This document shows positions 1 through 7,630 of a stretch of DNA of 64,000 nucleotides, one piece after another. The stretch covers positions 153,858-217,857 of the forward strand of contig NZ_BDBB01000009.1 of NCBI RefSeq assembly GCF_001612765.1, given 5' to 3'. Within the stretch, counting starts at the first letter, position 1, and every line of letters starts with the position of its first letter. The notes beneath the pieces were generated by a model. The model made no database searches, was not told the origin of the DNA, and was given only the letters and a program-made list of their open reading frames with translations. A program made the position numbers and the translations under genes. Origin of the DNA: Nocardia arthritidis NBRC 100137 (GTDB lineage: Bacteria; Actinomycetota; Actinomycetes; Mycobacteriales; Mycobacteriaceae).

Positions 1-1
1 C

Positions 2-412
2 CGGGCAGTGTTCGAGACCAACGTTTTCGGCGTGATCGCGGTGACCAACGCGATGCTGCCGCTGCTGCGGCGGTCACCGGCACCGCGCATCGTGAATGTC
101 AGCAGCCACGCCGCTTCGCTCACCCTGATCAGCGACCCGAACGGCCCCTTCGCGGGGTTGCCGCCGTCGGCCGCCTACACCCCTTCCAAGTCCGCGCTGA
201 CCGCGCTGACCGTCAACTACGCCAACGAACTTCGCAAAGACGGCTTCCTCGTGAATGCCGCCTGCCCCGGTTACGTCGACACCGACAGCAACAATCACAC
301 CGGGTTCCTCACGGTCGCGCAGGGAGCCGCGGTCCTGGTGCGCCTGGCCACGCTGGGCGCCGACGGACCGACCGCGGGCATGTTCAGCGAGGACGGCCCG
401 GTGCCCTGGTGA
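2..412 (+). CDS. SDR family oxidoreductase, C-terminal part
   Basis: Open at the left edge; only the last 136 or so residues are present. The remaining part carries the classical short-chain dehydrogenase pattern: a beta strand ending in IVNVSS with the catalytic Ser, then AAYTPSKSAL with the YxxxK dyad, then NAACPGYVDTD, the usual loop after the active site. It should be a soluble NAD(P)(H)-dependent alcohol or carbonyl oxidoreductase, but the Rossmann cofactor loop lies outside the window, so neither cofactor preference nor substrate can be stated. The gene ends 109 bp before the stop of the convergent TetR gene. Confidence 0.9.
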   Translation, partial: RAVFETNVFGVIAVTNAMLPLLRRSPAPRIVNVSSHAASLTLISDPNGPFAGLPPSAAYTPSKSALTALTVNYANELRKDGFLVNAACPGYVDTDSNNHTGFLTVAQGAAVLVRLATLGADGPTAGMFSEDGPVPW

Positions 413-521
413 AGACGAATCGACCGGTAGGTGATCGGATACGCCTCGAACCCGCTTCAGGAAGACGAATTGATGCCGGGCGGCGTCGCGGCTCGGCTGG
501 TTACAGCGGCGCCCACGGCTG

Positions 522-1076
522 TCACATGCGGTCGATGATGCTCGAGGCGATATCGGTGGCGGCTTGGTAGCTGTCCTCGTCGGCGATGTCGAGATCGCCC
601 ATCATGGACAGGCTCCAGCTGATGGCCAGCAGGGCCTGGCGGGCGTGAAATTCCGCCAGCGGCGAGGAGCCGGGCGGGGTCATCAGACCGGCGAGGACCC
701 GGAACTGGTAGCGCAGGCTGGTCCCGAAGCCGAGGTCGCGGAAGGCGGGCTGGTTTTCGGCCCAGAAGCGGATCATGTCCTTGCCGAGCCCGTGTAGCAG
801 TTCGCCGTAACGGGTGACGATCTGCCGGGCGCGTTCGGCGCCCGGCGGCGCGGATTCGGCCCACTCGACGATGTCGTCGATGCCGCGGCGCAGATCCTCC
901 GACAGGCTCGCGACGATGTCCTCTTTGGTGCGGAAGTGGTAGTACAGCGCTGCTTTGGTGATGCCCAGGCGTTCGGCGATCTCCCGCAGCGACGTCTTCT
1001 CATAGCCGTGTTCGGAGAACAGTTCCATGGCGACGGAACGAATTCGTTCTCGGGTGTCGCTGCGACGCCTATCCAT
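522..1076 (-). CDS. TetR/AcrR family transcriptional regulator
   Basis: The 184-residue protein has the usual TetR length. Residues about 9-55 form the DNA-binding domain: TRERIRSVAMELFSEHGYE, then the helix-turn-helix TSLREIAERLGITKAALYYHF and the conserved RTKEDI. The remainder is the variable ligand-binding and dimerisation domain, so the inducer is unknown. It is divergent from the methyltransferase gene at 1185 with a 108-bp gap that holds an 8-bp inverted repeat. By analogy with other TetR pairs it probably represses itself and that neighbour; this is inference. Confidence 0.92.
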   Translation of the reverse strand: MDRRRSDTRERIRSVAMELFSEHGYEKTSLREIAERLGITKAALYYHFRTKEDIVASLSEDLRRGIDDIVEWAESAPPGAERARQIVTRYGELLHGLGKDMIRFWAENQPAFRDLGFGTSLRYQFRVLAGLMTPPGSSPLAEFHARQALLAISWSLSMMGDLDIADEDSYQAATDIASSIIDRM

Positions 1077-1101
1077 CGGATCCCTTGTTTTTGCTTGACG
1101 A

Positions 1102-1150
1102 CCGGCTAGGCGGAGCTTAACGTCTCCTCGTAGCCCAGGTAACTAGCCGG
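1102..1150. promoter_or_regulatory. inverted repeat in the TetR/methyltransferase gap
   Basis: CCGGCTAG at 1102-1109 and its exact complement CTAGCCGG at 1143-1150 lie in the divergent intergenic region, separated by 33 bp. The spacing is wide for a single TetR dimer site, so they could be two half-operators or chance. GGGGAGA at 1173-1179 is the ribosome binding site of the methyltransferase. Confidence 0.3.
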
Positions 1151-1184
1151 GCGGCAAGTTAAATAAACGCTGTGGGGAGAACCG

Positions 1185-2123
1185 ATGATCGAAGAGGCAG
1201 CGAAGGCGCCCGTCACGGGCGCGGCCATGACCGCGATCGGGGTCGCGATGATCCGGGCACGCGAATCCGAGCGGCCGGATCGGCTGTACGACGACCCGTG
1301 GGCGAAGCAGTTCGTCGCCGCCGCCCGGTCGGATTTCGAACCCGAGCGCTGGGCCCGGCTGGAGACGGTCGCGGAGCAGTTCTATGCCGGGCGCAGCCTC
1401 GGAGTGCGGTTGGTCGACGACTGGGTACGTGAGGCGATCGACGCCGGATGTCGCCAGATTGTCTTGCTCGGCGCCGGCTTGGACACTCGCGCCTTCCGGA
1501 TGGCGCTACCGGAGTCCATACACGTTTTCGAGATAGACCTGCCCGGGCTATTCGCGTTCAAGGAGCCTGTACTGACCCGGGCCGGTTCCGTCGCGACCTG
1601 TCGTCGCCAAGTCATCGCCGTGGATCTGGCGGAGGATTGGCCAACGGCGCTGAGGAAGAACGGCTTCCGTCCCGATGTCCCGACGTATTGGGTGGACGAG
1701 GGCGCGCTTGCCTACCTGCCGCCGGAGCAGCACCGTCGAGTTGTTCTGACACTTACCGAATTGTCTTGTCGAGGAAGTCGTTTCGGCGTCAGCCGATTCC
1801 GGGTCGACGCCACGGCCGGCCCGTATCCCGAGTTGCGCCGCCTCGTCTCCGGCGATGCGGCCCCTCCGCGCGCCGCCTGCGGTCTCGGCGAGGATGTCGA
1901 GCAGTGGCTTGACGAAATCGGCTGGGATACCGAGTTCCGCAGCTGGAGCGACATGGTCGCGCCGCTGGGCCGCCCGGTAGCGGGACTCGACCCGGACGTC
2001 GGGAATATCGCCGCGACCCGCCGGCCGACGCCGCAACGCCGGTCCGGCGACTCATGCACCCCTTCGAAACTGCGAGGAGAACGAACTCACTTTGTTCCAG
2101 TCCGGCCGGATGACTCTCCATAG
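1185..2123 (+). CDS. class I SAM-dependent methyltransferase (Omt/LCM-like family)
   Basis: This 312-residue protein belongs to the actinobacterial putative SAM-dependent methyltransferase family related to leucine carboxyl methyltransferase and abundant in mycobacteria and nocardiae. The N-terminal signature with YDDPWAKQFV, the SAM-binding strand QIVLLGAGLDTRAFR, the acidic residue in VFEIDLPGLFAFK and the YWVDEGALAYL motif are all present. The ATG at 1185 follows GGGGAGA and is preferred over an upstream GTG at 1172. The last 40 or so residues, after IAATRR, do not look like the family and run 37 bp into the 3' end of the convergent WYL gene, which suggests loss of the original stop. The methyl acceptor is unknown. 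Confidence 0.9.
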   Translation: MIEEAAKAPVTGAAMTAIGVAMIRARESERPDRLYDDPWAKQFVAAARSDFEPERWARLETVAEQFYAGRSLGVRLVDDWVREAIDAGCRQIVLLGAGLDTRAFRMALPESIHVFEIDLPGLFAFKEPVLTRAGSVATCRRQVIAVDLAEDWPTALRKNGFRPDVPTYWVDEGALAYLPPEQHRRVVLTLTELSCRGSRFGVSRFRVDATAGPYPELRRLVSGDAAPPRAACGLGEDVEQWLDEIGWDTEFRSWSDMVAPLGRPVAGLDPDVGNIAATRRPTPQRRSGDSCTPSKLRGERTHFVPVRPDDSP

Positions 2124-3079
2124 CAGGTGGCGATCGCGGTGGCGCGGTCGCGCAGGGATGTGCGCAACCACTGCGGGGTGAGGGCTTCCGCGTTCGTGGC
2201 GAGCTGCCACAGCGCCCATTCTGCGTGTCTGGGATCTTGGAAGCTCACCTCGAGCCGCAGCCAGCCGTCGGTGTCGGTTTCTTCGGCGCGGACGGCGAGT
2301 GCGCTGCTCACCAGGTCCTCCCGGTGTGCCGGGTCCACTCGGACCAGCACGGTGACTTGATCACCGCCGGTCCGGAACTGCGTGCTGCGTTCCTGCCAGG
2401 CCCGGTCCAGATCGACTCGTTCCGGCCGCTGTGCGGGTTCGGGCAGTTCCTCGGCGGCCAGGACCCGCGACAACCGGTAGGTGCGGTCCGCGCCGGACAT
2501 CGTGGCCAGCAAGTAACCCTGGTCGCGTACGGTGACCAGGCCGATCGGGTCCACGGTGCGCCACTTCGGGGTCTGGGCCACCGCCGCGTAGTGGATGCGC
2601 AGCTTGTGTCCGGCGAACACCGCGCGGCGGATCTCGCTCACTATGGTGTCGGGCACCTCTTCCGCGATCAGCCGGCGTGACAGGAGGTCGATCTCCGGGT
2701 CGATGAGCAATCGCCGGGCCGCGCCGGTCGCGGTGGCCCGATAGCTTTCCGGTAGCGCGTCGACCACCTTGCGCATGGCCGACGCGAGCGCGGAGCCGAG
2801 GCCGAACGCCTGTGCGCCGCGCCGTGATCCGGCGACGAGCAGCGCGAGCGCCTCGTCGTGGCTGAGTCCGGTGAGTTCGGTCCGGAAACCGGGCAGCAAT
2901 GCGAAACCGCCGTGCCGGCCGCGTTCGGCATAGACCGGGACGCCGGCCGCGGAGAGGGCTTCGATGTCACGCAGCACGGTGCGGGTGGATACCTCGAGCT
3001 CGCGGGCGAGCGTGTCCGCGGTCAACCGACCGCGCTGACGCAGCAATAACACCAGCGAGACCAACCGGTCGGCGCGCAT
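2087..3079 (-). CDS. YafY-type WYL-domain transcriptional regulator
   Basis: The 330-residue protein has an N-terminal winged helix (about residues 1-55, LLRQRGRLTADTLARELEVSTRTVLRDIEALSAAGVPVYAERGRHGG), a central WYL domain around residues 140-210 and a C-terminal WCX-like extension. WYL domains sense small ligands or nucleic acid. The gene is divergent from the SnoaL-like gene at 3141 with a 61-bp gap, a very common pairing in actinobacteria in which the regulator controls the small enzyme. The last residues overlap the methyltransferase 3' end on the other strand. Confidence 0.92.
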   Translation of the reverse strand: MRADRLVSLVLLLRQRGRLTADTLARELEVSTRTVLRDIEALSAAGVPVYAERGRHGGFALLPGFRTELTGLSHDEALALLVAGSRRGAQAFGLGSALASAMRKVVDALPESYRATATGAARRLLIDPEIDLLSRRLIAEEVPDTIVSEIRRAVFAGHKLRIHYAAVAQTPKWRTVDPIGLVTVRDQGYLLATMSGADRTYRLSRVLAAEELPEPAQRPERVDLDRAWQERSTQFRTGGDQVTVLVRVDPAHREDLVSSALAVRAEETDTDGWLRLEVSFQDPRHAEWALWQLATNAEALTPQWLRTSLRDRATAIATCYGESSGRTGTK

Positions 3080-3140
3080 CCGAAAAATCTACCGGAATAC
3101 ACGACACAGGATGTCGTGATTTGTTGGAAGGCTGATCAAC

Positions 3141-3494
3141 ATGACAAACGAGAACGTGGCCACCGACCCCAACGATCTGGGCAGGTACTTCATCGAGCGC
3201 GCCAACGCGGGCGACGTCGAGGGGTTGGTGGCGTTGTATGAGCCGAACGCCGTGCTGGCGTTCCCACCGGGCAACCTCGCGACCGGACATGCGGAGATCC
3301 GCAAGGTGTACGAACAGTTCGTCGCGGCCGCGCCGGTGCTCTCGCCGGGTAGGCAACATCCAGCGCTGGTGAGCGGCGACCTGGCACTGACAGCGTCCAC
3401 GCTGGACACCGGCGAGGTGACTGTCGAGATCGCCCGTCGCCAGCCGGACGGGTCGTGGCTATGGGCCGTGGACCAGCCGGCACTCGTGCCGTAG
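3141..3494 (+). CDS. SnoaL-like / NTF2-fold protein
   Basis: The 117-residue protein starts with a helical segment (DLGRYFIERANAGDVEGLVALYEPNAVL), which is the hallmark of NTF2-like domains, followed by the cone-forming beta strands; the pattern GHAEIRKVYEQFVAAAP is typical of DUF4440/SnoaL proteins. Such proteins are either small enzymes or ligand carriers. No catalytic residue can be assigned from sequence alone. Its divergent partner is the WYL regulator, which probably controls it. A hairpin follows the stop codon. Confidence 0.85.
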   Translation: MTNENVATDPNDLGRYFIERANAGDVEGLVALYEPNAVLAFPPGNLATGHAEIRKVYEQFVAAAPVLSPGRQHPALVSGDLALTASTLDTGEVTVEIARRQPDGSWLWAVDQPALVP

Positions 3495-3501
3495 CGCGGC
3501 G

Positions 3502-3531
3502 GCGGTGGGCCGGCGCGACCGAGCCCACCGC
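3502..3531. terminator. hairpin after the SnoaL-like gene
   Basis: GCGGTGGGC (3502-3510) and GCCCACCGC (3523-3531) pair perfectly over 9 bp around a 12-nt loop, 8 bp after the stop. There is no T tract, as is normal for actinobacterial terminators. It could serve the convergent gene at 3631 as well. Confidence 0.55.
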
Positions 3532-3630
3532 GGCGCAGCGGCGTGTGGCGGGGCCGTCGTTCGCCGACCGCGAATGTGCGGGGTGCCGGTGAACCCTCGG
3601 ACGAGCCGGGATCGATCCGCGCAACCGGCG

Positions 3631-4794
3631 TTACGGCGGCTTCGTCAGGCCGCGGACGTGTGGCCACGCCTCGGCAAGTGCGAGCAGCCGGCGCAACTCC
3701 GCGGTGAGGTCCCGTGCCCCCGGACGGATTTGGTGCCGGGGCGTGATCCGGGTCGCGCTCGGGGGGCGCCCGGAAGCTTTGGCGGCAATGGCCTCGGCGA
3801 CGCGGCGGGCATAGATATGTGGGTCGACGCCGGTGACGGTCAGATCGTCGGGGTTGTCGCTGTAGCGTTTGAGATGGAGCAGACTGTCGCGGATCTCGAC
3901 CGTCATGCGGTGCAGACGGAGGGCCGGGTCCGTTCGGCCGTTGGCGTCGCGCGCCTCCAGAACGATTTCGGGTACGGCTGCGGCGAGATCGGCCCACATC
4001 GGTCGCAGTCGGCGGCAGTATCGGCCGGTGCGATCCCATCCGAGGCGGCTGAGCAGGATGCTGATCAGCGGCACCGTGACCACGGCGGGAGCGCCGACGG
4101 CCGAGAGAAGGAAGCCGCTCCATGCTTTCCAGTGCATCTCGGGATCGAATGACGGCCGGCCCGTCACGACATCGCAGGCGGTCTCGATCGGGTAGACGAC
4201 CGCCACGATTCCCATGCCCACGGCGGTGCACAGGACCGCTGCGTACAGGGCGCGTTCCTGCCAGGTGGTGTCCGCCGCGGCGCGCATCTCGCGCACACTC
4301 ACCCGCCCGACGAGCAGGGCCGTAGCGCCGAGCGGCAGGGAAAACGCGACCCAGACCACGACAGCCGGCCAGCCCAGGGCTTGGTCGATCAACTGATCGG
4401 CGCGGCGGGACGGCGCCCCTGCGATCAGGATGACGCCGGTGGTGACGATCGCGAGGAGGTAATAGCGCCGCTGCCTGCGCCATGCGTGGGCGGGGTCGGC
4501 GCCGGCCCACAATTCGGCGATGCCGTAGATATTCGAGACGGCCAACACGGTTGCTCCCAGCGAGAGCTGTCGGGCCAGGTTCACCACGTCGCTGTCGCCG
4601 CCGGGCAGCAGCCAGACCAGTGACTGCTCGAACCATGCCTCCCGCAACAGGTGTTCGCAGATACCTGCGGCGAGCGCGCGATTGACGAGCCGGTCGACGA
4701 CGCTGTCCCCCAACAGCCACCACCGACCGGCCAGCACCAACGTGAGACCTGTCAGGACAGGCCAGGTGATCCAAACCGGGATCGGGGAGGTCAT
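3631..4794 (-). CDS. MAB_1171c family putative transporter (DUF6545-like membrane protein)
   Basis: The 387-residue protein has about seven hydrophobic segments in its first 240 residues (for example VWITWPVLTGLTLVLAGRWW and YLLAIVTTGVILIAG), followed by a soluble C-terminal region rich in charged residues ending LAEAWPHVRGL. This matches the MAB_1171c family, found in many nocardial and mycobacterial genomes next to an ImmA/IrrE-type protease, as here. The ATG at 4794 is chosen because it begins 1 bp after the TGA of the upstream protease gene (TGAGATG), so the two are almost certainly translationally coupled; longer frames upstream lie inside that gene. The family function is unknown. Confidence 0.82.
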   Translation of the reverse strand: MTSPIPVWITWPVLTGLTLVLAGRWWLLGDSVVDRLVNRALAAGICEHLLREAWFEQSLVWLLPGGDSDVVNLARQLSLGATVLAVSNIYGIAELWAGADPAHAWRRQRRYYLLAIVTTGVILIAGAPSRRADQLIDQALGWPAVVVWVAFSLPLGATALLVGRVSVREMRAAADTTWQERALYAAVLCTAVGMGIVAVVYPIETACDVVTGRPSFDPEMHWKAWSGFLLSAVGAPAVVTVPLISILLSRLGWDRTGRYCRRLRPMWADLAAAVPEIVLEARDANGRTDPALRLHRMTVEIRDSLLHLKRYSDNPDDLTVTGVDPHIYARRVAEAIAAKASGRPPSATRITPRHQIRPGARDLTAELRRLLALAEAWPHVRGLTKPP

Positions 4795-4795
4795 C

Positions 4796-5308
4796 TCATC
4801 GGTGCCGGTTCCGGAAGAATGTCGAGCGGAACCGGCTCGCCGACCGCTTCGGTAGCATCGCTTCCACCAGCAGCAGGTCGGCGAAGGTTTCGGCGGCGCG
4901 CTCACGCTCACTGCCGTAGTCTTGGCGGCGCAGTACGCCGCGGATGGTTTCCAGCGACAGCGAGGGCATCAATTCGCGCAACGGCAGATCAGCCGCGCTA
5001 CCACCGGGACCGCTCGCGGTCCCTCCGTGGCCGAGCAGCATGTGACCGATCTCGTGGGCGATGATGTGATCGGCATGCCATTCGGTGTCGGCCCCGTACA
5101 TGATCACGTCGTCGCCTTCCCGGGCGATCCACAGGCCGCTTCCGGTGCCGCATCCGTTCCCCGCGAGTGCGCCGACGTCGATCGGGCACAGCGTGATCGG
5201 CCGGCCCCGGTACGCTGCCACCCGCGCGATGTATTCCGTTATGTCCCATGGATGGGGGATCGGTACCAGGCGACCCAGCTCCTCGAATCGCGCGGCGAGA
5301 TCCTCCAT
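4796..5308 (-). CDS. ImmA/IrrE family zinc metallopeptidase
   Basis: The 170-residue protein contains DHIIAHEIGHMLLGH, the HExxH zinc-binding site of the ImmA/IrrE (DUF955) gluzincin family, with a downstream helix ERAAETFADLLLVEAMLP that can supply the third ligand (Glu in AAETFA). Known members cleave DNA-binding repressors after stress. The start is the ATG at 5308, preceded by GAGGGGAAGG; a longer in-frame version would add 23 atypical residues. Family members often sit after an XRE-type repressor gene, but no intact one is visible here. The downstream partner is the coupled MAB_1171c membrane gene. Confidence 0.85.
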   Translation of the reverse strand: MEDLAARFEELGRLVPIPHPWDITEYIARVAAYRGRPITLCPIDVGALAGNGCGTGSGLWIAREGDDVIMYGADTEWHADHIIAHEIGHMLLGHGGTASGPGGSAADLPLRELMPSLSLETIRGVLRRQDYGSERERAAETFADLLLVEAMLPKRSASRFRSTFFRNRHR

Positions 5309-6051
5309 TACGCCTTCCCCTCGTTGATCACGTGCCCCATGCCGATATTGCGGTGAGCGTAGTCGCCTACGGAGCATTGTCGCGGACGCGGCTTGTCGCG
5401 CAAGCCTTCTCGTATCCGCCTTCGGGGATCGGCCGCGACGTCATCGGCCTTGATTCGCGCACTACTCGAACGCGGAGCAATCGACCGGAGCGGATGATCG
5501 CGCCTCGAAGATATTCAGCGGGTTCGACGATCTACAGAGCGACGCAAAGGGTATATCTACGATTTCCCCTGACACGTCTGCCACGCCGGAAACGTGGCGT
5601 CCGTTATCCGCGCCGGCGCGGCCGAGTCACCATCGACTCGGGCCGTCGTGGGCGCGGCGGCAGCGCTCGTCGCCGAGGTGGTCCCGCGCGGAGTCGGCGA
5701 TGTGTCCCCGGAGGTACTCCTACAGCCCGGCGAGCAGCATCACCGCGCCACACGCCACGGCGGCGACACTGCGCCCGGTAGCCCTGCTTGTCATCTCGAG
5801 ATTCCGCTACTGTCAGGACGTTTGCGACGATGGTCCGAGTTCGGCTCATCAGAACGAGCAGTCGGCGGGCAGCCCGACCCAGCCCCTCTTCAAGAATTTG
5901 ATGACGGCGCAGAACAGATCCTCCGACCAGGAACCCACCGGGGTCGCGGCGGACGACGTCGCGACAGGTGCGGCAACGGATTCCGCGGCGGCCGAACCCG
6001 CTGGTACGACGAGTCCTGCGATCAGGGCGGTGACGACGACGCTCTCACGAA
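5309..6051. other. 743-bp stretch without an intact gene
   Basis: No frame on either strand has convincing full-length coding character. On the minus strand an open frame of about 65 codons ends in TAA at 5310-5308, overlapping the ATG of the protease gene as TAATG, but it has no canonical start and no recognisable domain; it may be the eroded end of an upstream regulator gene. Around 5500-5580 the DNA is more AT-rich than its surroundings. GCCACG/CGTGGC pair around 5580-5598. Two exported-peptide remnants on the minus strand are listed separately. Confidence 0.5.
5720..5794 (-). pseudogene. signal-peptide remnant, 24 codons
   Basis: ATG at 5794 opens a frame reading MTSRATGRSVAAVACGAVML then LAGL and TAG at 5722-5720. 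That is an Arg-containing n-region, a hydrophobic core and the start of a cleavage or lipobox region, then an immediate stop. It looks like the start of an exported protein whose body has been lost by frameshift, since no frame after it continues with protein-like composition. A chance signal-like peptide cannot be excluded. Confidence 0.35.
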
Positions 6052-6064
6052 GAACGGCCCGAAC
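5849..6064 (-). pseudogene. small exported protein lacking a start codon
   Basis: The frame begins directly after a TAG (6067-6065) with codons for VRAVLRESVVVTALIAGLVV and then PAGSAAA, a good signal peptide with an AxA-type cleavage site, followed by a 45-residue tail ending FLKRGWVGLPADCSF. There is no ATG, GTG or TTG before the signal peptide, and the first codons sit inside the 14-bp hairpin that follows the GlsB gene. Either the 5' end was lost or translation uses an unusual start. The composition (Cys pair near the C terminus, Ala-rich linker) is like short secreted proteins of nocardiae. Confidence 0.4.
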
Positions 6065-6085
6065 CTAAAAAGGTTCGGGCCGTTC
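6052..6085. terminator. 14-bp hairpin after the GlsB-type gene
   Basis: GAACGGCCCGAACC (6052-6065) pairs perfectly with GGTTCGGGCCGTTC (6072-6085) around the loop TAAAAA, 42 bp downstream of the minus-strand gene at 6127. This is a strong intrinsic-terminator stem with no T tract. Confidence 0.75.
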
Positions 6086-6126
6086 GAAGCGCGCGCGTTC
6101 GGCGCCTAGGCCGCCGAGCGCGGGTC

Positions 6127-6402
6127 TCAGCGCAGCGCGCCGCGACGGCCGGTCACCAACCCGACCAAGAACAGCAGGACCACCGCGCCGCCGAGGCAGG
6201 TGAAGAAGCTGAACCACAGTCCGCCGCCCTCGACATCGACTCCCAGGAGCTTCAGCAGGAAACCGCCGAGCAGGCCGCCGACAACGCCCACCACGATGTT
6301 GAGCAGAATGCCCTGCTGAGCATCGGTTTTCATGAACTTGCTGGCGATCCAGCCGGCCAGACCGCCGATGATGATCCAACCGAGGATTCCGAGACCGAGC
6401 AT
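6127..6402 (-). CDS. GlsB/YeaQ/YmgE family stress response membrane protein
   Basis: The 91-residue protein is almost wholly hydrophobic with three membrane segments and the family glycine motifs: GWIIIGGLAGWIASKFM, then NIVVGVVGGLLGGFLLKLLG, then a C-terminal helix ending in GRRGALR. Members are small inner-membrane proteins induced by stress or stationary phase; the molecular role is unknown. The ATG at 6402 has GGAG six bases upstream and is preferred over the ATG at 6405 and a much longer in-frame extension. It appears monocistronic, followed by a hairpin. Confidence 0.88.
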   Translation of the reverse strand: MLGLGILGWIIIGGLAGWIASKFMKTDAQQGILLNIVVGVVGGLLGGFLLKLLGVDVEGGGLWFSFFTCLGGAVVLLFLVGLVTGRRGALR

Positions 6403-6556
6403 CATATTCTCCGATTCGTCGAGTTGAGCCCGCACACTGATCGAGCGAGCGTCTGTCCTCGCCATACCCCGGTGGTCGGCCGTCAATCGCTCTGCGTAGC
6501 AGAGGGATCGTCACGAATCGACCGGCCGAAGCGCAGATGCGAGCCGGCGTGGTCGC

Positions 6557-7009
6557 TCAGTGCATGATCCCGGTGAGCGAGAAGAATTCCTGACGAGAGC
6601 GGGCGTCTTCCCGCAGTGTGCCGAGCAAGGTCGAGGTGACCGTGGTGGTACCGACTGCTTGGACGCCGCGCAGGGTCATGCAGGTGTGTTCGGCTTCGAT
6701 GACGACGCCCACGCCGATCGGTCGCAGATTCTCGGCGAGCCGATCCGCGATCTGCTTGGTGAGTCGTTCCTGCACTTGGGGCCGGTGGGAGAAATGCTCG
6801 ACGATACGGGCGAGTTTGGACAACCCGAGGATGCGCTCGCCCGGCAGATAGCCGACGTGAGCGACGCCGACGAACGGCAGCAGGTGGTGTTCGCACACCG
6901 ATCGCAGTGGGATGCGGCGAGCCAGCACGAACTCGTCGTAGCCCTCGTCGTTGGGGAAAGTGGTCAGGTCGAACGGGCAGGGCGTGAACAGTTCGGCGTA
7001 GGCGCGGGC
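6557..7009 (-). pseudogene. folE: GTP cyclohydrolase I, 5'-truncated
   Basis: About 150 residues from [10 protein letters not shown] to the C terminus match GTP cyclohydrolase I. The zinc site is intact ([10 protein letters not shown] and EHTCMTLRG), as are [20 protein letters not shown] and [15 protein letters not shown]. The N-terminal helices, roughly the first 45 residues, are missing: upstream of residue ARAYA the reading frame enters, out of frame, the remains of a DUF2231 gene. The truncated frame could in principle be translated from a start in the DUF2231 DNA (open to 7180), but the fused N terminus has no sense as protein. Probably a dead second copy; a functional folE is expected elsewhere. 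Confidence 0.8.
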
Positions 7010-7272
7010 CGGTGCGGAACGCCGTGGTGCCGGTGGGGATGGCGAACAGACAACCCGATCGCCGCCGCGGCCAGCGCACTCAGCACGCCGAGCGCGATCA
7101 GCCATACCGCGCCGCGAGCGAGAAAAGCCGGGTCCTCGACCACGTGCGAGGCGATGTCGAACACTGAACCCGCCACCCAAGCCCCGATGGGCACCGTGAC
7201 CAGGATCGGATGGAACGGATGACCGTACGGCCCGGCGAGCGCCGCGCTCACCGGGCGTTTGGCCTGCCGCAT
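7010..7272 (-). pseudogene. DUF2231 membrane protein, frameshifted and 3'-truncated
   Basis: ATG at 7272 starts [20 protein letters not shown], the DUF2231 N terminus with the [14 protein letters not shown] motif, then two membrane segments up to [11 protein letters not shown]. The rest of the family motif, [14 protein letters not shown], is present but in another frame directly after, consistent with a small deletion near 7058. Immediately after FRTG the sequence switches to GTP cyclohydrolase I. So the gene carries both a frameshift and a deletion of its 3' part. Confidence 0.75.
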
Positions 7273-7289
7273 GTCACTGCGGCGCGGCT

Positions 7290-7589
7290 GTCGGCCGTAG
7301 GACACAAGAACAGGTACGGCCCGGCCGGCTCGGCGCCGAACGCGCCCTCACGGTCCTTCGATCGCTGCTCGCCGAACAGGGCTTCGAACCCACGCGTGCG
7401 GCGCCGGATTGCCTGCGCTTGCGCAACTGCCCGTTTCATCCGCTCGCCGCCGCCGAACCCGAGCTGGTGTGCGGGCTCAATCACGCCTATCTGACCGGCG
7501 TGCTCGCCGGGCTCGAGGCGGACACGATCGACGCGGTGCTCGCGCCCAAGGCCGGGGAATGCTGCGTAGAGCTCCGCTCAGCCACCTGA
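7290..7589 (+). pseudogene. Cys-rich HTH (SufR/ArsR-like) regulator, C-terminal fragment
   Basis: The frame ending in TGA at 7587-7589 encodes GRLGAERALTVLRSLLAEQG, then LRLRNCPFHPLA, ELVCGLNHAYLTGVL and KAGECCVELRSAT. This Cys spacing (NCPFHP, LVCGxNH, ECCV) is that of the actinobacterial winged-helix regulators with a C-terminal cysteine cluster related to SufR. The DNA-binding half is absent: upstream the sequence is the start of the divergent DUF2231 remnant. There is no start codon in a sensible position. Confidence 0.7.
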
Positions 7590-7600
7590 CGAGCGTCAGG
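7585..7600. terminator. hairpin between convergent genes
   Basis: CCTGACG and CGTCAGG pair perfectly around a 2-nt loop. The stem overlaps the stop of the regulator fragment and lies 31 bp beyond the stop of the convergent BtrH-domain gene, so it can act in both directions. Confidence 0.5.
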
Positions 7601-7630
7601 CGCCGACAGACAGGGGCGGCGTCCGAAGCT

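Noticed and set aside
3089..4774. 561-codon frame on the minus strand overlapping the MAB_1171c gene
   Set aside because: It is very rich in Arg and Pro, lacks any domain, and runs out of frame through the SnoaL-like gene and the membrane-protein gene.
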